From positions 62,001-126,000 of the forward strand of contig CAWDJV010000004.1 of the NCBI GenBank assembly GCA_963802795.1: a stretch of 64,000 bases of DNA, given 5' to 3'. Source of the DNA: JAIBJN01 sp963802795. GTDB taxonomy: Bacteria > Actinomycetota > Thermoleophilia > Gaiellales > Gaiellaceae. The notes under the pieces are model-generated. The model made no database searches. It worked only from the letters and a program-made list of their open reading frames with translations, and was not told the origin of the DNA. Made by a program: the position numbers and the translations under genes. Below, in pieces: positions 49,000 to 56,669 of this stretch (position 1 is the first letter of the stretch; the number at the start of each line of letters is the position of its first letter).

Positions 49000-49034
49000 T
49001 TTCGAACTGGTAACCGTCGTCACAAGGGCCGGGC

Positions 49035-50042
49035 TCAGCCGCCGATGTAGGACATCTCGACCTTGGGGAGGTCGGCGGTCTCGGCGGAGCGGAGCTCCGA
49101 GTAGCGGTCGGTGCGGGCTCTCCACACGGCCGCAACGGCCTCGGCGATGTCCTCGTCCGAAGCGCCGTTCCGGAGGACGGCGCGCAGATCGTGGCCGCGG
49201 ACCGCGAAGAGACAGGTGTAGAGCTTCCCGTCGGCGGAGAGCCGCGCGCGCGTGCAATCGCCGCAGAACGGCTGCGTCACCGAGGCGATGACGCCGATCT
49301 CACCGTCGCCGTCCAGGTAGCGCCAGCGGTTGGCAACTTCGCCGCGGTAGGACGGCTCGACCGGCTCGAGGGGGAGCTCCGAGTCGATGGCGGCAACGAT
49401 CTCCGCGGCCGGGACGACGTCGTCCATCCGCCAGCCGTTCGTGTGGCCGACGTCCATGTACTCGATGAAGCGCAGGACGACGCCCGTGCCGCGGAAAGCG
49501 CGGGCCATCGGCACGATCCCGTCGTCGTTCAGGCCGCGCTTGACGACGACGTTGACCTTCACCGGCGCGAGGCCGGCCGCGCGGGCCGCGTCGATGCCGG
49601 CGAGCACCCGACTCACCGGGAAGTCGACGTCGTTCATCGCCCGGAACACGTCGTCGTCGAGCGAGTCGAGACTGACCGTGATCCGGTCGAGGCCGGCGTC
49701 GGCGAGCGCCTGGGCCTTCTGCTCGAGGAGCGCCCCGTTCGTCGTGAGCGCGAGCTCGAGCCCCGGAATGCGTGCGAGCATCTCCACGAGCGTCTCCAGA
49801 TCGCGCCGGACGAGCGGCTCGCCGCCCGTGATCCGGATCTTCTCGACGCCGAGCCCGGCGAACGCGCGCGCGAGACGCTCGATCTCCTCGAAGGTGAGGA
49901 GCTCGGCCCTGGCGAGAAACTCGTAGTCGCGGCCGAAGACCTCCTTCGGCATGCAGTAGACACACCGAAAGTTGCAGCGGTCCGTCACGGAGACGCGGAG
50001 GTCCCGGATCGGCCGCCCGAACGCGTCTGCGAGCCGCTCCAC
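49035..50042 (-). CDS. moaA: GTP 3',8-cyclase (molybdenum cofactor biosynthesis)
   Basis: 335 residues from GTG 50042. Radical-SAM cluster C-x3-C-x2-C in TDRCNFRCVYCMPKEVFG, GVEKIRITGGEPLVRRDLET, LTTNGALL, ITVSLDSLDDDVF, and the second, C-terminal cluster in QPFCGDCTRARLSADGKLYT with C-L-F. Ends with the typical conserved Gly-Gly. Converts GTP to 3',8-cyclo-dihydro-GTP in the first step of molybdopterin synthesis. No other moa gene is in the window. Confidence 0.95.
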   Translation of the reverse strand: MERLADAFGRPIRDLRVSVTDRCNFRCVYCMPKEVFGRDYEFLARAELLTFEEIERLARAFAGLGVEKIRITGGEPLVRRDLETLVEMLARIPGLELALTTNGALLEQKAQALADAGLDRITVSLDSLDDDVFRAMNDVDFPVSRVLAGIDAARAAGLAPVKVNVVVKRGLNDDGIVPMARAFRGTGVVLRFIEYMDVGHTNGWRMDDVVPAAEIVAAIDSELPLEPVEPSYRGEVANRWRYLDGDGEIGVIASVTQPFCGDCTRARLSADGKLYTCLFAVRGHDLRAVLRNGASDEDIAEAVAAVWRARTDRYSELRSAETADLPKVEMSYIGG

Positions 50043-50151
50043 GACGCAAGCGTAGCTCACCGGGCGCGCCGTCCGGCCGATTAGCTCTGCTGATCGAGTC
50101 TCTTCACAACTCGACTTGGACTGATCGTCGCGCTGCGGGCATGCTCGAGTC

Positions 50152-51102
50152 GTGGCGGCTCGATACAGCGGGAGGATCTGGTTTGCCCTGGCCACGGTGT
50201 ACGTGGTCTGGGGCTCGACGTTCGTCGCCGTCGCGATCGCGGTGCGCGACCTGCCCCCCTTCCTGACGATGGCGATTCGCCACCTGGCCGCGGGGGCGCT
50301 TCTGCTCGCGCTGGCCCTTCCGCGCGGCGAGGGCGAGGGAGACCGGATCGGCCGGCCGCAGATCAAGGCGGGATTCATCTTCGGCGGCGCGCTCTTCCTC
50401 CTCGGGCACGGCAGCCTGACCTGGGCCCAGCAGACGGTTCCGGCCGGCGTGGCGGCTCTCCTCGTCGGCAGCATCCCGCTCTGGATGGCGATCCTCGACC
50501 GGGTCGTCTTCGGCCGGCGCCTGCGCTCCTCGGGCTACCTCGGGCTCGGGCTCGGCTTCGCCGGGCTCGCGTTCCTCCTCGACCCCTTCGGGGCCGGGAC
50601 GGTCGACCGAGTTGGGGCGCTCGTCATCCTCTTCGGAGCGTTCGCCTGGGCGGCCGGCTCCCTCTACTCCCGCGGGGCGCCCCTGCCGCAGCGTCCGCTC
50701 GTCGCGGCCGGGCTCGGCTCGCTGTGTGGAGCCGTGCTGCTCTTCATCGTCTCCGCGCTCGGCGGCGAGCTCGGCGAGGCGCACTTCACCTCGGACGCAC
50801 TGCTGGCCGTCGCCTACCTCGTCGTCGTCGGAAGCGTCGTCGGCTTCACCGCCTACGTCTGGCTTCTCCGGGCCGCGCCGACGTCCCTCGTCTCCACCTA
50901 CGCGTACGTGAACCCGATCGTCGCCGTCGCGCTCGGGGCGGCGCTCCTCGGCGAGCAGGTCACAGTGCAGATGGTCGTCGCCGGCGCGGCCGTCGTCGTC
51001 TCCGTCGCCCTCATCCTCCGCGCGAGCGGCGCCGCCGTCGAGCCCGGCCGCGGGCTCCGCCGCAGGCCCGCGCCTTCCATCCTTCCCGACTCCGCCCGCT
51101 AG
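50152..51102 (+). CDS. EamA/DMT family transporter
   Basis: 316 residues from GTG 50152. Ten spans in two EamA repeats: FALATVYVVWGSTFVAVAIA at the N-terminus and GFTAYVWLLRAAPTSLVSTY, YVNPIVAVALGAALLGEQVT near the C-terminus are standard DMT signatures. An inner-membrane exporter or importer of small metabolites; substrate unknown. Divergent from moaA; a palindrome covers its stop codon. Confidence 0.9.
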   Translation: MAARYSGRIWFALATVYVVWGSTFVAVAIAVRDLPPFLTMAIRHLAAGALLLALALPRGEGEGDRIGRPQIKAGFIFGGALFLLGHGSLTWAQQTVPAGVAALLVGSIPLWMAILDRVVFGRRLRSSGYLGLGLGFAGLAFLLDPFGAGTVDRVGALVILFGAFAWAAGSLYSRGAPLPQRPLVAAGLGSLCGAVLLFIVSALGGELGEAHFTSDALLAVAYLVVVGSVVGFTAYVWLLRAAPTSLVSTYAYVNPIVAVALGAALLGEQVTVQMVVAGAAVVVSVALILRASGAAVEPGRGLRRRPAPSILPDSAR

Positions 51103-51122
51103 AACCTCGAAAGGGGTTCTAG
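51099..51122. terminator. Palindrome covering the EamA stop codon
   Basis: CTAGAACC (51099-51106) and GGTTCTAG (51115-51122) around TCGAAAGG. Terminator-like stem without a T tract, 15 bases before the next GTG start. Confidence 0.4.
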
Positions 51123-51136
51123 GTTACGTTCCCCGC

Positions 51137-52558
51137 GTGGCGGGGAGTCGAGGGAACCAGGCGGAGACACCCCTCGCGGACGCAGTGGCCGCCTACCTGG
51201 CCGACCCGCGCATCACGCCCTTCACGACCCCGGGCCACAAGCGGGCGGCGCATCTCGCGGACGACCTTCTGCGCCTCGACCTGCCCCTGTCCTCGGGCGC
51301 CGACGACCTCCACCTCCGCTCCGACGTCCTCGGCTCCGCCGAGCGCCTCGCTGCCGATCTCTGGGGCGCGGCGACGTGCCGCTTCTGCGTGAACGGCTCG
51401 ACGCAGGGAAACGAGGCGCTCGCCCTCGCGCTCGGACGGCCCGGCGACCGGGTGGTCGTCTCGCGGAGCCTGCACAAGTCGGTCCTCGCAGGGCTGGTCC
51501 TCTCCGGCCTCGACCCGGTCTGGGTGCGCCCGGACATCGATCCCGCCACGGGGCTCCCGCTCGCCCTGCCGCCGGCGCGCGTGGCGGACGCGCTGGCCGC
51601 TGCGCCGGGCGCCTGCGGAATCGTCCTCGTCGAGCCGAGCTTCGTCGGCGTCCTCTCCGATCTCGGGGCGATCGCGGAAATCGCACACTCCGCGGGCGTG
51701 CCGCTCGTCGTGGACCAGGCGTGGGGAGCCCATCTGGGCTTCCACCCCGAGCTTCCGCCGCACTCTCTCGCCCTCGGCGCCGACGCCTTCGTGACGTCGG
51801 CCCACAAGACGCTCGCCTCCTTCACCCAGGGGGCCTACCTGCTCGCGGGCGGGGACCGGCTCGACGCGACCCGGCTGGAGGAGGCGTTCGAGCTCCTGCA
51901 CACGACGAGCCCGTCGGCTGCGATCCTGGCCAGCCTCGACCGCGCACGGCAGCTCCTGGCCCTGCGTGGAGAGGAGCTGCTCGGCGAGACGCTGCGGCTG
52001 GCCACCCTCGTGCGGGAGCGCCTGGCCGCGGTGGACGGGCTCGTCGTCGTCGACTCGGACGACCGGACGAAGCTCGCGCTCGCGCTCCCCGGAACCGGCG
52101 CCGACGGGCTCGAGGTCGAGGCGGACCTCTTCGCCGAGGGCATCCGGCTCGAGCTCGCGAACCGGGACACGCTCGTCCCGCTCCTGACCATCGGTGACAC
52201 CGAGGCGAGCGTCGGAAAGCTCTGCGACGGGCTCCTGCGCTCGCTCGGCCTCCGCCGGGGCGAGCCGCGTGCCCCGGGCGGCGCCAGCGCGGTGTGGAGC
52301 GTCGCGCCCGAGGCGGCGCTCACGCCGCGAGAGGCCTTCTTCGCCCCGCGCGAGCCCGTGCCGGCAGAGGAGGCCGTGGGACGCGTCGCCGCCGAGCTCG
52401 TCGCACCGTATCCGCCCGGAATCCCGGCGATCGCGCCCGGCGAGGTCGTCTCCGAGGGCCTCGTCGCGGCGCTTCGCGAGGCCGCGGCGGAGGGCACGCG
52501 CCTGGCGTACTGCGCCGATCCGGCGCTCGCCACGCTTCAGGTCGTCGCCAAGCGCTGA
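51137..52558 (+). CDS. Orn/Lys/Arg decarboxylase family PLP enzyme
   Basis: 473 residues from GTG 51137. Group III decarboxylase motifs: ITPFTTPGHKRAAHLADDLL, FCVNGSTQGNEALALALGRP, VVSRSLHKSVLAGLVLSGLD, LVVDQAWGAHLGFHPELPPH and the PLP lysine in VTSAHKTLASFTQGAYLLAG; C-terminal domain PYPPGIPAIAPGEVVSEGLV. The shorter (YaaO/SpeA-like) class; likely converts a basic amino acid to a polyamine precursor. The exact amino acid is not predictable. Confidence 0.88.
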   Translation: MAGSRGNQAETPLADAVAAYLADPRITPFTTPGHKRAAHLADDLLRLDLPLSSGADDLHLRSDVLGSAERLAADLWGAATCRFCVNGSTQGNEALALALGRPGDRVVVSRSLHKSVLAGLVLSGLDPVWVRPDIDPATGLPLALPPARVADALAAAPGACGIVLVEPSFVGVLSDLGAIAEIAHSAGVPLVVDQAWGAHLGFHPELPPHSLALGADAFVTSAHKTLASFTQGAYLLAGGDRLDATRLEEAFELLHTTSPSAAILASLDRARQLLALRGEELLGETLRLATLVRERLAAVDGLVVVDSDDRTKLALALPGTGADGLEVEADLFAEGIRLELANRDTLVPLLTIGDTEASVGKLCDGLLRSLGLRRGEPRAPGGASAVWSVAPEAALTPREAFFAPREPVPAEEAVGRVAAELVAPYPPGIPAIAPGEVVSEGLVAALREAAAEGTRLAYCADPALATLQVVAKR

Positions 52559-52648
52559 ACCTCCCGGCGGACCTCGGCACGATCTGATATAAGAACGCTT
52601 AGATTTTCTCAGCCTGCCAATCCCGACCACGTACCGGAGGCACACCAT

Positions 52649-54562
52649 ATGGCACGAACCATCGGCATCGATCTCGGCACGACGAACTCGTGCGTCGCCG
52701 TGCTGGAAGGCGGCGAGCCGACCGTCATCCCCAACGCCGAGGGCGGCCGCACGACGCCGTCGGTCGTCGCCTTCGCCAAGGACGGCCAGCGCCTCGTCGG
52801 CGCCCCGGCGAAGCGGCAGTCGGTCACGAACCCCGAGAACACGGTCTCCTCGATCAAGCGGTTCATGGGGCGCAAGTACGACGAGGTCTCGGAGGAGATG
52901 AAGATCGTCCCCTACGAGGTGATCCGCGGACCGAACGGGGACGTGCGCGTGAAGGCCGGCGACAAGGAGTACCCGCCGCCGGAGATCTCCGCGATGATCC
53001 TCCAGAAGCTCAAGGCGGACGCGGAGGGCTACCTCGGCGAGACGGTCACCGACGCGGTCGTCACCGTTCCCGCCTACTTCAACAACGCGCAGCGCGAGGC
53101 GACGAAGGACGCCGGCAAGATCGCCGGCCTCAACGTCCTCCGCATCATCAACGAGCCGACCGCCGCCTCGCTCGCCTACGGGCTCGACAAGGAGGCCGAC
53201 CAGACGATCCTCGTCTTCGACCTCGGCGGCGGGACGTTCGACGTCTCGGTGCTCGAGCTGGGCGAAGGCGTCTTCGAGGTGAAGGCGACGAACGGCGACA
53301 ACCACCTCGGCGGCGACAACTTCGACAAGACGGTCGTCGACTGGATGATCGCCGAGTTCAAGCGCGACCAGGGCATCGACCTCGGCCAGGACAAGATGGC
53401 GCTCCAGCGCCTCTACGAGGCCGCCGAGAAGGCCAAGATCGAGCTCTCGTCGACCACCTCGACGCAGATCAACCTGCCCTTCGTCACCGCGACGCAGGAG
53501 GGCCCGAAGCACCTCGACCTCCAGCTCACGCGGGCGAAGCTGAACGAGCTCACGCACGACCTGCTCGAGCGAACGGTCGGGCCCACGAAGCAGGCGCTCA
53601 CCGACGCCGGGATCACCGCCGACGCGATCGACCACGTCGTACTCGTCGGCGGCATGACCCGCATGCCGGCCGTGCAGGAGAAGGTCAGGAGCCTCGTCGG
53701 CAAGGACCCGCACAAGGGCGTCAACCCGGACGAGGTCGTCGCCGTCGGCGCCGCCATCCAGGCCGGCGTCCTCAAGGGCGAGGTGAAGGACGTCCTCCTC
53801 CTCGACGTGACGCCGCTGTCCCTCGGCATCGAGACGAAGGGCGGCGTCTTCACGCCGCTCATCGAGCGGAACACGACGATCCCGAAGAAGAAGTCCGAGA
53901 CATTCACGACTGCGGAGGACAACCAGCCGTCGGTCGAGATCCACGTCCTCCAGGGCGAGTCGGAGATGGCCGCGTTCAACAAGACGCTCGGCAAGTTCCA
54001 GCTCGTCGGGATCCCGCCGGCGCCGCGGGGCATGCCGCAGGTCGAGGTCGCCTTCGACATCGACGCGAACGGCATCATCAACGTCTCGGCCAGGGATCTC
54101 GGGACGGGCAATCAGCAGCAGATCCGGATCGAGGGCGGCTCCGGGCTCTCCGAGGAAGAGGTCGAGCGGCTCGTGAAGGACGCCGAGGCCCACGCCGACG
54201 AGGCGCATCGCCTGCGCGAGCTCGCCGAGGCCCGCAACCAGGCCGAGACCCTCGTCTACTCGACGGAGAAGAGCCTTGCCGAGCACCGCGAGACGCTCGA
54301 CGAGGAGACCGTCGGGACGATCGAGGAGCGGATCGAGGCGCTCAAGGCGGTGCTCGACGGCGAGGACGCCGGCGAGATCAGGGCCAAGAGCGACGAGCTG
54401 ATGCAGGCCGCGCACTCGCTCGCGCAGGCCGTCTACGAGAAGGTGCAGGCCGAGCAGGCTGCCTCCCAGACGGCCGCCGGGGGCGACGGCGGGACGAGCG
54501 ACGAAGAGGTCGTCGAGGAGGCCGACTACGAGGTCATCGACGAGGAAGCCAAGCAGAGCTAG
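52649..54562 (+). CDS. dnaK: Chaperone protein DnaK (Hsp70)
   Basis: 637 residues. Nucleotide-binding domain with ARTIGIDLGTTNSCVAVLEG, VVTVPAYFNNAQREATKDAG, IINEPTAASLAYGL, LVFDLGGGTFDVSVLELG and HVVLVGGMTRMPAVQEKVRS; substrate-binding domain LLLDVTPLSLGIETKGGVFT; helical lid and an acidic tail ending DYEVIDEEAKQS. Works with DnaJ and GrpE, encoded next. Ribosome site GGAGG. TATAAG at 52588-52593 may be the -10; I do not see a clear HAIR (CTTGAGT-N7-ACTCAAG) HspR site upstream. The stop TAG is part of the palindromic repeat. Confidence 0.98.
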   Translation: MARTIGIDLGTTNSCVAVLEGGEPTVIPNAEGGRTTPSVVAFAKDGQRLVGAPAKRQSVTNPENTVSSIKRFMGRKYDEVSEEMKIVPYEVIRGPNGDVRVKAGDKEYPPPEISAMILQKLKADAEGYLGETVTDAVVTVPAYFNNAQREATKDAGKIAGLNVLRIINEPTAASLAYGLDKEADQTILVFDLGGGTFDVSVLELGEGVFEVKATNGDNHLGGDNFDKTVVDWMIAEFKRDQGIDLGQDKMALQRLYEAAEKAKIELSSTTSTQINLPFVTATQEGPKHLDLQLTRAKLNELTHDLLERTVGPTKQALTDAGITADAIDHVVLVGGMTRMPAVQEKVRSLVGKDPHKGVNPDEVVAVGAAIQAGVLKGEVKDVLLLDVTPLSLGIETKGGVFTPLIERNTTIPKKKSETFTTAEDNQPSVEIHVLQGESEMAAFNKTLGKFQLVGIPPAPRGMPQVEVAFDIDANGIINVSARDLGTGNQQQIRIEGGSGLSEEEVERLVKDAEAHADEAHRLRELAEARNQAETLVYSTEKSLAEHRETLDEETVGTIEERIEALKAVLDGEDAGEIRAKSDELMQAAHSLAQAVYEKVQAEQAASQTAAGGDGGTSDEEVVEEADYEVIDEEAKQS

Positions 54563-54612
54563 TGCCCCATCACGCAATACACTGCGGGGCCGTATCACCT
54601 GAAGGGGCACTA
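54560..54612. repeat. TAGTGCCCC palindromic repeat, 53-bp copy between dnaK and grpE
   Basis: TAGTGCCCCATCA (54560-54572) and TGAAGGGGCACTA (54600-54612) form a 13-bp inverted repeat with one mismatch. Its first three bases are the dnaK stop codon, and it ends 4 bases before the grpE ATG. In reverse orientation it aligns with both ends of the copy at 30603-30768. It could fold in the dnaK-grpE mRNA and reduce read-through or grpE translation. Confidence 0.65.
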
Positions 54613-54616
54613 GGCG

Positions 54617-55180
54617 ATGACCGACTCGTCCAAGCACGAACAGCCGGCACCGGAGGAGACCGAGGCGCCGGAGGAGGCCGAGCCGCCGCAGGAGGCCGAG
54701 GCACCGGCGGAGGCCTTTGCGCCCGAGGAGCGCATCGAGCTGCTCGAGCGTGAGCGGGACGAGTACCTCGACGACCTGAAGCGGGTCGCGGCCGACTTCG
54801 AGAACTACCGCAAGCGGGCCGCGCGCGAGCGGGAGAGCCTGGTCGCGCGCGCCCACGAGCGGCTGGTCAAGGAGCTCCTCCCCGTGCTCGACGACCTCGA
54901 GCGCGCCCTCGAGGCCGCCGAGGAGCACGAGGAGGCGAAGCTCGAGGAGGGCGTTCGCCTCGTCCACCGCGAGCTCCGAAAGGCGCTCGGCAAGGAGGGG
55001 CTCGTCGAGATCGAGACGGACGGGGCCTTCGATCCCCACGTCCACGAGGCGCTCCTCACGCAGCCCTCGGAGGAGGAAGACGGCGCGATCCTCCAGGTGA
55101 TCCAGAAGGGCTACCGGCTCGGCGACCGGGTGCTTCGGCCCGCCCGCGTCGTCGTCTCCCAGGAGGCCCCCGAGGCGTGA
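54617..55180 (+). CDS. grpE: Nucleotide exchange factor GrpE
   Basis: 187 residues. A long acidic Glu/Pro/Ala-rich N-terminus (about 1-40), a coiled-coil helix (LLERERDEYLDDLKRVAADF, ENYRKRAARERESLVARAHE), then the wing domain (GLVEIETDGAFDPHVHEALL, VIQKGYRLGDRVLRPARVVV), which carries the GrpE signature. It releases ADP from DnaK. Its stop overlaps the dnaJ GTG (GTGA). Confidence 0.96.
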   Translation: MTDSSKHEQPAPEETEAPEEAEPPQEAEAPAEAFAPEERIELLERERDEYLDDLKRVAADFENYRKRAARERESLVARAHERLVKELLPVLDDLERALEAAEEHEEAKLEEGVRLVHRELRKALGKEGLVEIETDGAFDPHVHEALLTQPSEEEDGAILQVIQKGYRLGDRVLRPARVVVSQEAPEA

Positions 55181-56268
55181 GAGACCTCTACGAGGTGCTC
55201 GGCGTTCCCAAGACGGCCTCTGCGGACGAGATCAAGAAGGCCTACCGCCGGCTTGCCCGCGAGCACCATCCCGACCGGAACCCCGGCGACGCCGAGGCGG
55301 AGGAGCGCTTCAAGGAGGTCCAGGACGCCTACGACGTGCTCTCCGACGCGGAGAAGCGGGCGCAGTACGACCGCGTCGGCCCGCGGATGTTCTCCCGGGG
55401 CCCGGCGGGCGGAGGCTTCACCTGGAGCGGGAACGTGGGCGACCTGGGCGACCTCGGGGATCTCTTCGGCGGGCTCTTCGGGCGCATGGGAGGCGCGTCT
55501 GCGAGAGGCCGCTCGCGCAGCGAGCGAGGCGCGGATGTCGGCGTGGCGGTGAACCTCTCCTTCGAGGACTCGCTGGGCGGCCTCACGACGAAGATCCCCG
55601 TCGAGCTCGAGGCGGCGTGCTCGACGTGCGGCGGCAGCGGCGCCGAGCCGGGCACGACGCCGACGATCTGCCCCGAATGCCGCGGGCGCGGAGTCACCTC
55701 CGAGGACGAGGGCTTCTTCGCCTTCTCCCGCCCCTGTCCGCGCTGCGGCGGCAACGGCACCGTCGTCGAGAAGCCCTGCAGGACCTGCAAGGGCTCGGGG
55801 CGCGAGCGGCGGACGAAGCGCTACTCGGTGAAGATTCCGGCCGGCGTCCGCGACGGCACGCAGATCCGGCTGAAGGGCAAGGGGGAGGCGGGTATCGGCG
55901 GCGGGCCGTCCGGCGACTTGATCGTGACGACGCGAGTGGCGCCCTCGCCGCTCTTCGAACGGCGCGGCTCCGACCTCGTCATCGAGGTTCCCGTGACGTA
56001 CGCCGAAGCCGCGCTCGGCGCCGAGGTGGAGGTGCCGACCCCGGACGGTCGCATCTCGCTCAAGGTGCCGTCCGGCTCCCAGGACGGGAAGCTCCTGCGC
56101 GTCCGTGGGAAGGGCGCCCCGAAGCTGAACGGCGGCGGCCGCGGCGACCTGCTCGCGCGCGTCCGTATCGCCGTCCCCACGAGGGTGACGAAGGCCGAGC
56201 GCGAGGCGATCGAGGCGCTCGAGAAGGCGTCCCACCGCGACGTCCGCGAGAAGCTGAGGGTCGACTGA
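55177..56268 (+). CDS. dnaJ: Chaperone protein DnaJ (Hsp40)
   Basis: 363 residues from GTG 55177, which overlaps the grpE stop. J domain (about 1-66) with HPD in REHHPDRNPG, a G/F-rich linker (about 70-115), four zinc-finger repeats (CSTCGGSG, CPECRGRG, CPRCGGNG, CRTCKGSG) and C-terminal substrate-binding domains (GTQIRLKGKGEAGIGGGPSG, GRISLKVPSGSQDGKLLRVR). A full type I DnaJ. TGA overlaps the hspR ATG by one base. Confidence 0.97.
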   Translation: MRDLYEVLGVPKTASADEIKKAYRRLAREHHPDRNPGDAEAEERFKEVQDAYDVLSDAEKRAQYDRVGPRMFSRGPAGGGFTWSGNVGDLGDLGDLFGGLFGRMGGASARGRSRSERGADVGVAVNLSFEDSLGGLTTKIPVELEAACSTCGGSGAEPGTTPTICPECRGRGVTSEDEGFFAFSRPCPRCGGNGTVVEKPCRTCKGSGRERRTKRYSVKIPAGVRDGTQIRLKGKGEAGIGGGPSGDLIVTTRVAPSPLFERRGSDLVIEVPVTYAEAALGAEVEVPTPDGRISLKVPSGSQDGKLLRVRGKGAPKLNGGGRGDLLARVRIAVPTRVTKAEREAIEALEKASHRDVREKLRVD

Positions 56269-56669
56269 TGACGACCGACGAGCGCCGCCAACCCCGGTAC
56301 ATGATCAGCGTCGCCGCCGAGCTGGTGGGGATGCACCCCCAGACCCTGCGCATCTACGAGGCGAAGGGGCTCGTTCGGCCCAGGCGCACGCCGGGCAACA
56401 CCCGCCTCTACTCGGAGGCGGACCTCGAGCGCCTGCGGCTGATCCAGCGGCTGACCGGCGAGCTCAGGCTCAACCTCGCCGGGGTCGAGACCGTCCTGCG
56501 CCTCGAAGACGAGCTGGGGCGCCTGCGCGCGCGCGTGGGGCGCCTCGAGCGCGAGCTCCGTGAGGAGGTCGCCGCAGTGCACCGGCAGTACCGTCGCGAG
56601 GTCGTCCTCTACCGCGAGCCCGGCGGGACCCTCCCCGAGACGAGGAAGAGATGGACTTCAACAGGCTGA
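56268..56669 (+). CDS. hspR: Heat shock repressor HspR (MerR family)
   Basis: 133 residues from ATG 56268. A MerR-type winged helix: RYMISVAAELVGMHPQTLRI, YEAKGLVRPRRTPGNTRLYS, EADLERLRLIQRLTGELRLN, then a coiled-coil (about 85-115, EDELGRLRARVGRLERELRE) and a basic tail. In other actinobacteria HspR, with DnaK as co-repressor, controls the dnaK operon and clpB; its position here implies the same autoregulation. Overlaps the clpB start by 19 bases. Confidence 0.93.
   Translation: MTTDERRQPRYMISVAAELVGMHPQTLRIYEAKGLVRPRRTPGNTRLYSEADLERLRLIQRLTGELRLNLAGVETVLRLEDELGRLRARVGRLERELREEVAAVHRQYRREVVLYREPGGTLPETRKRWTSTG

Noticed and set aside
51119..55045. A 1308-aa minus-strand ORF across the decarboxylase, dnaK and grpE
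   Set aside because: It is the antisense frame of strongly conserved genes in GC-rich DNA; no domain is recognisable.
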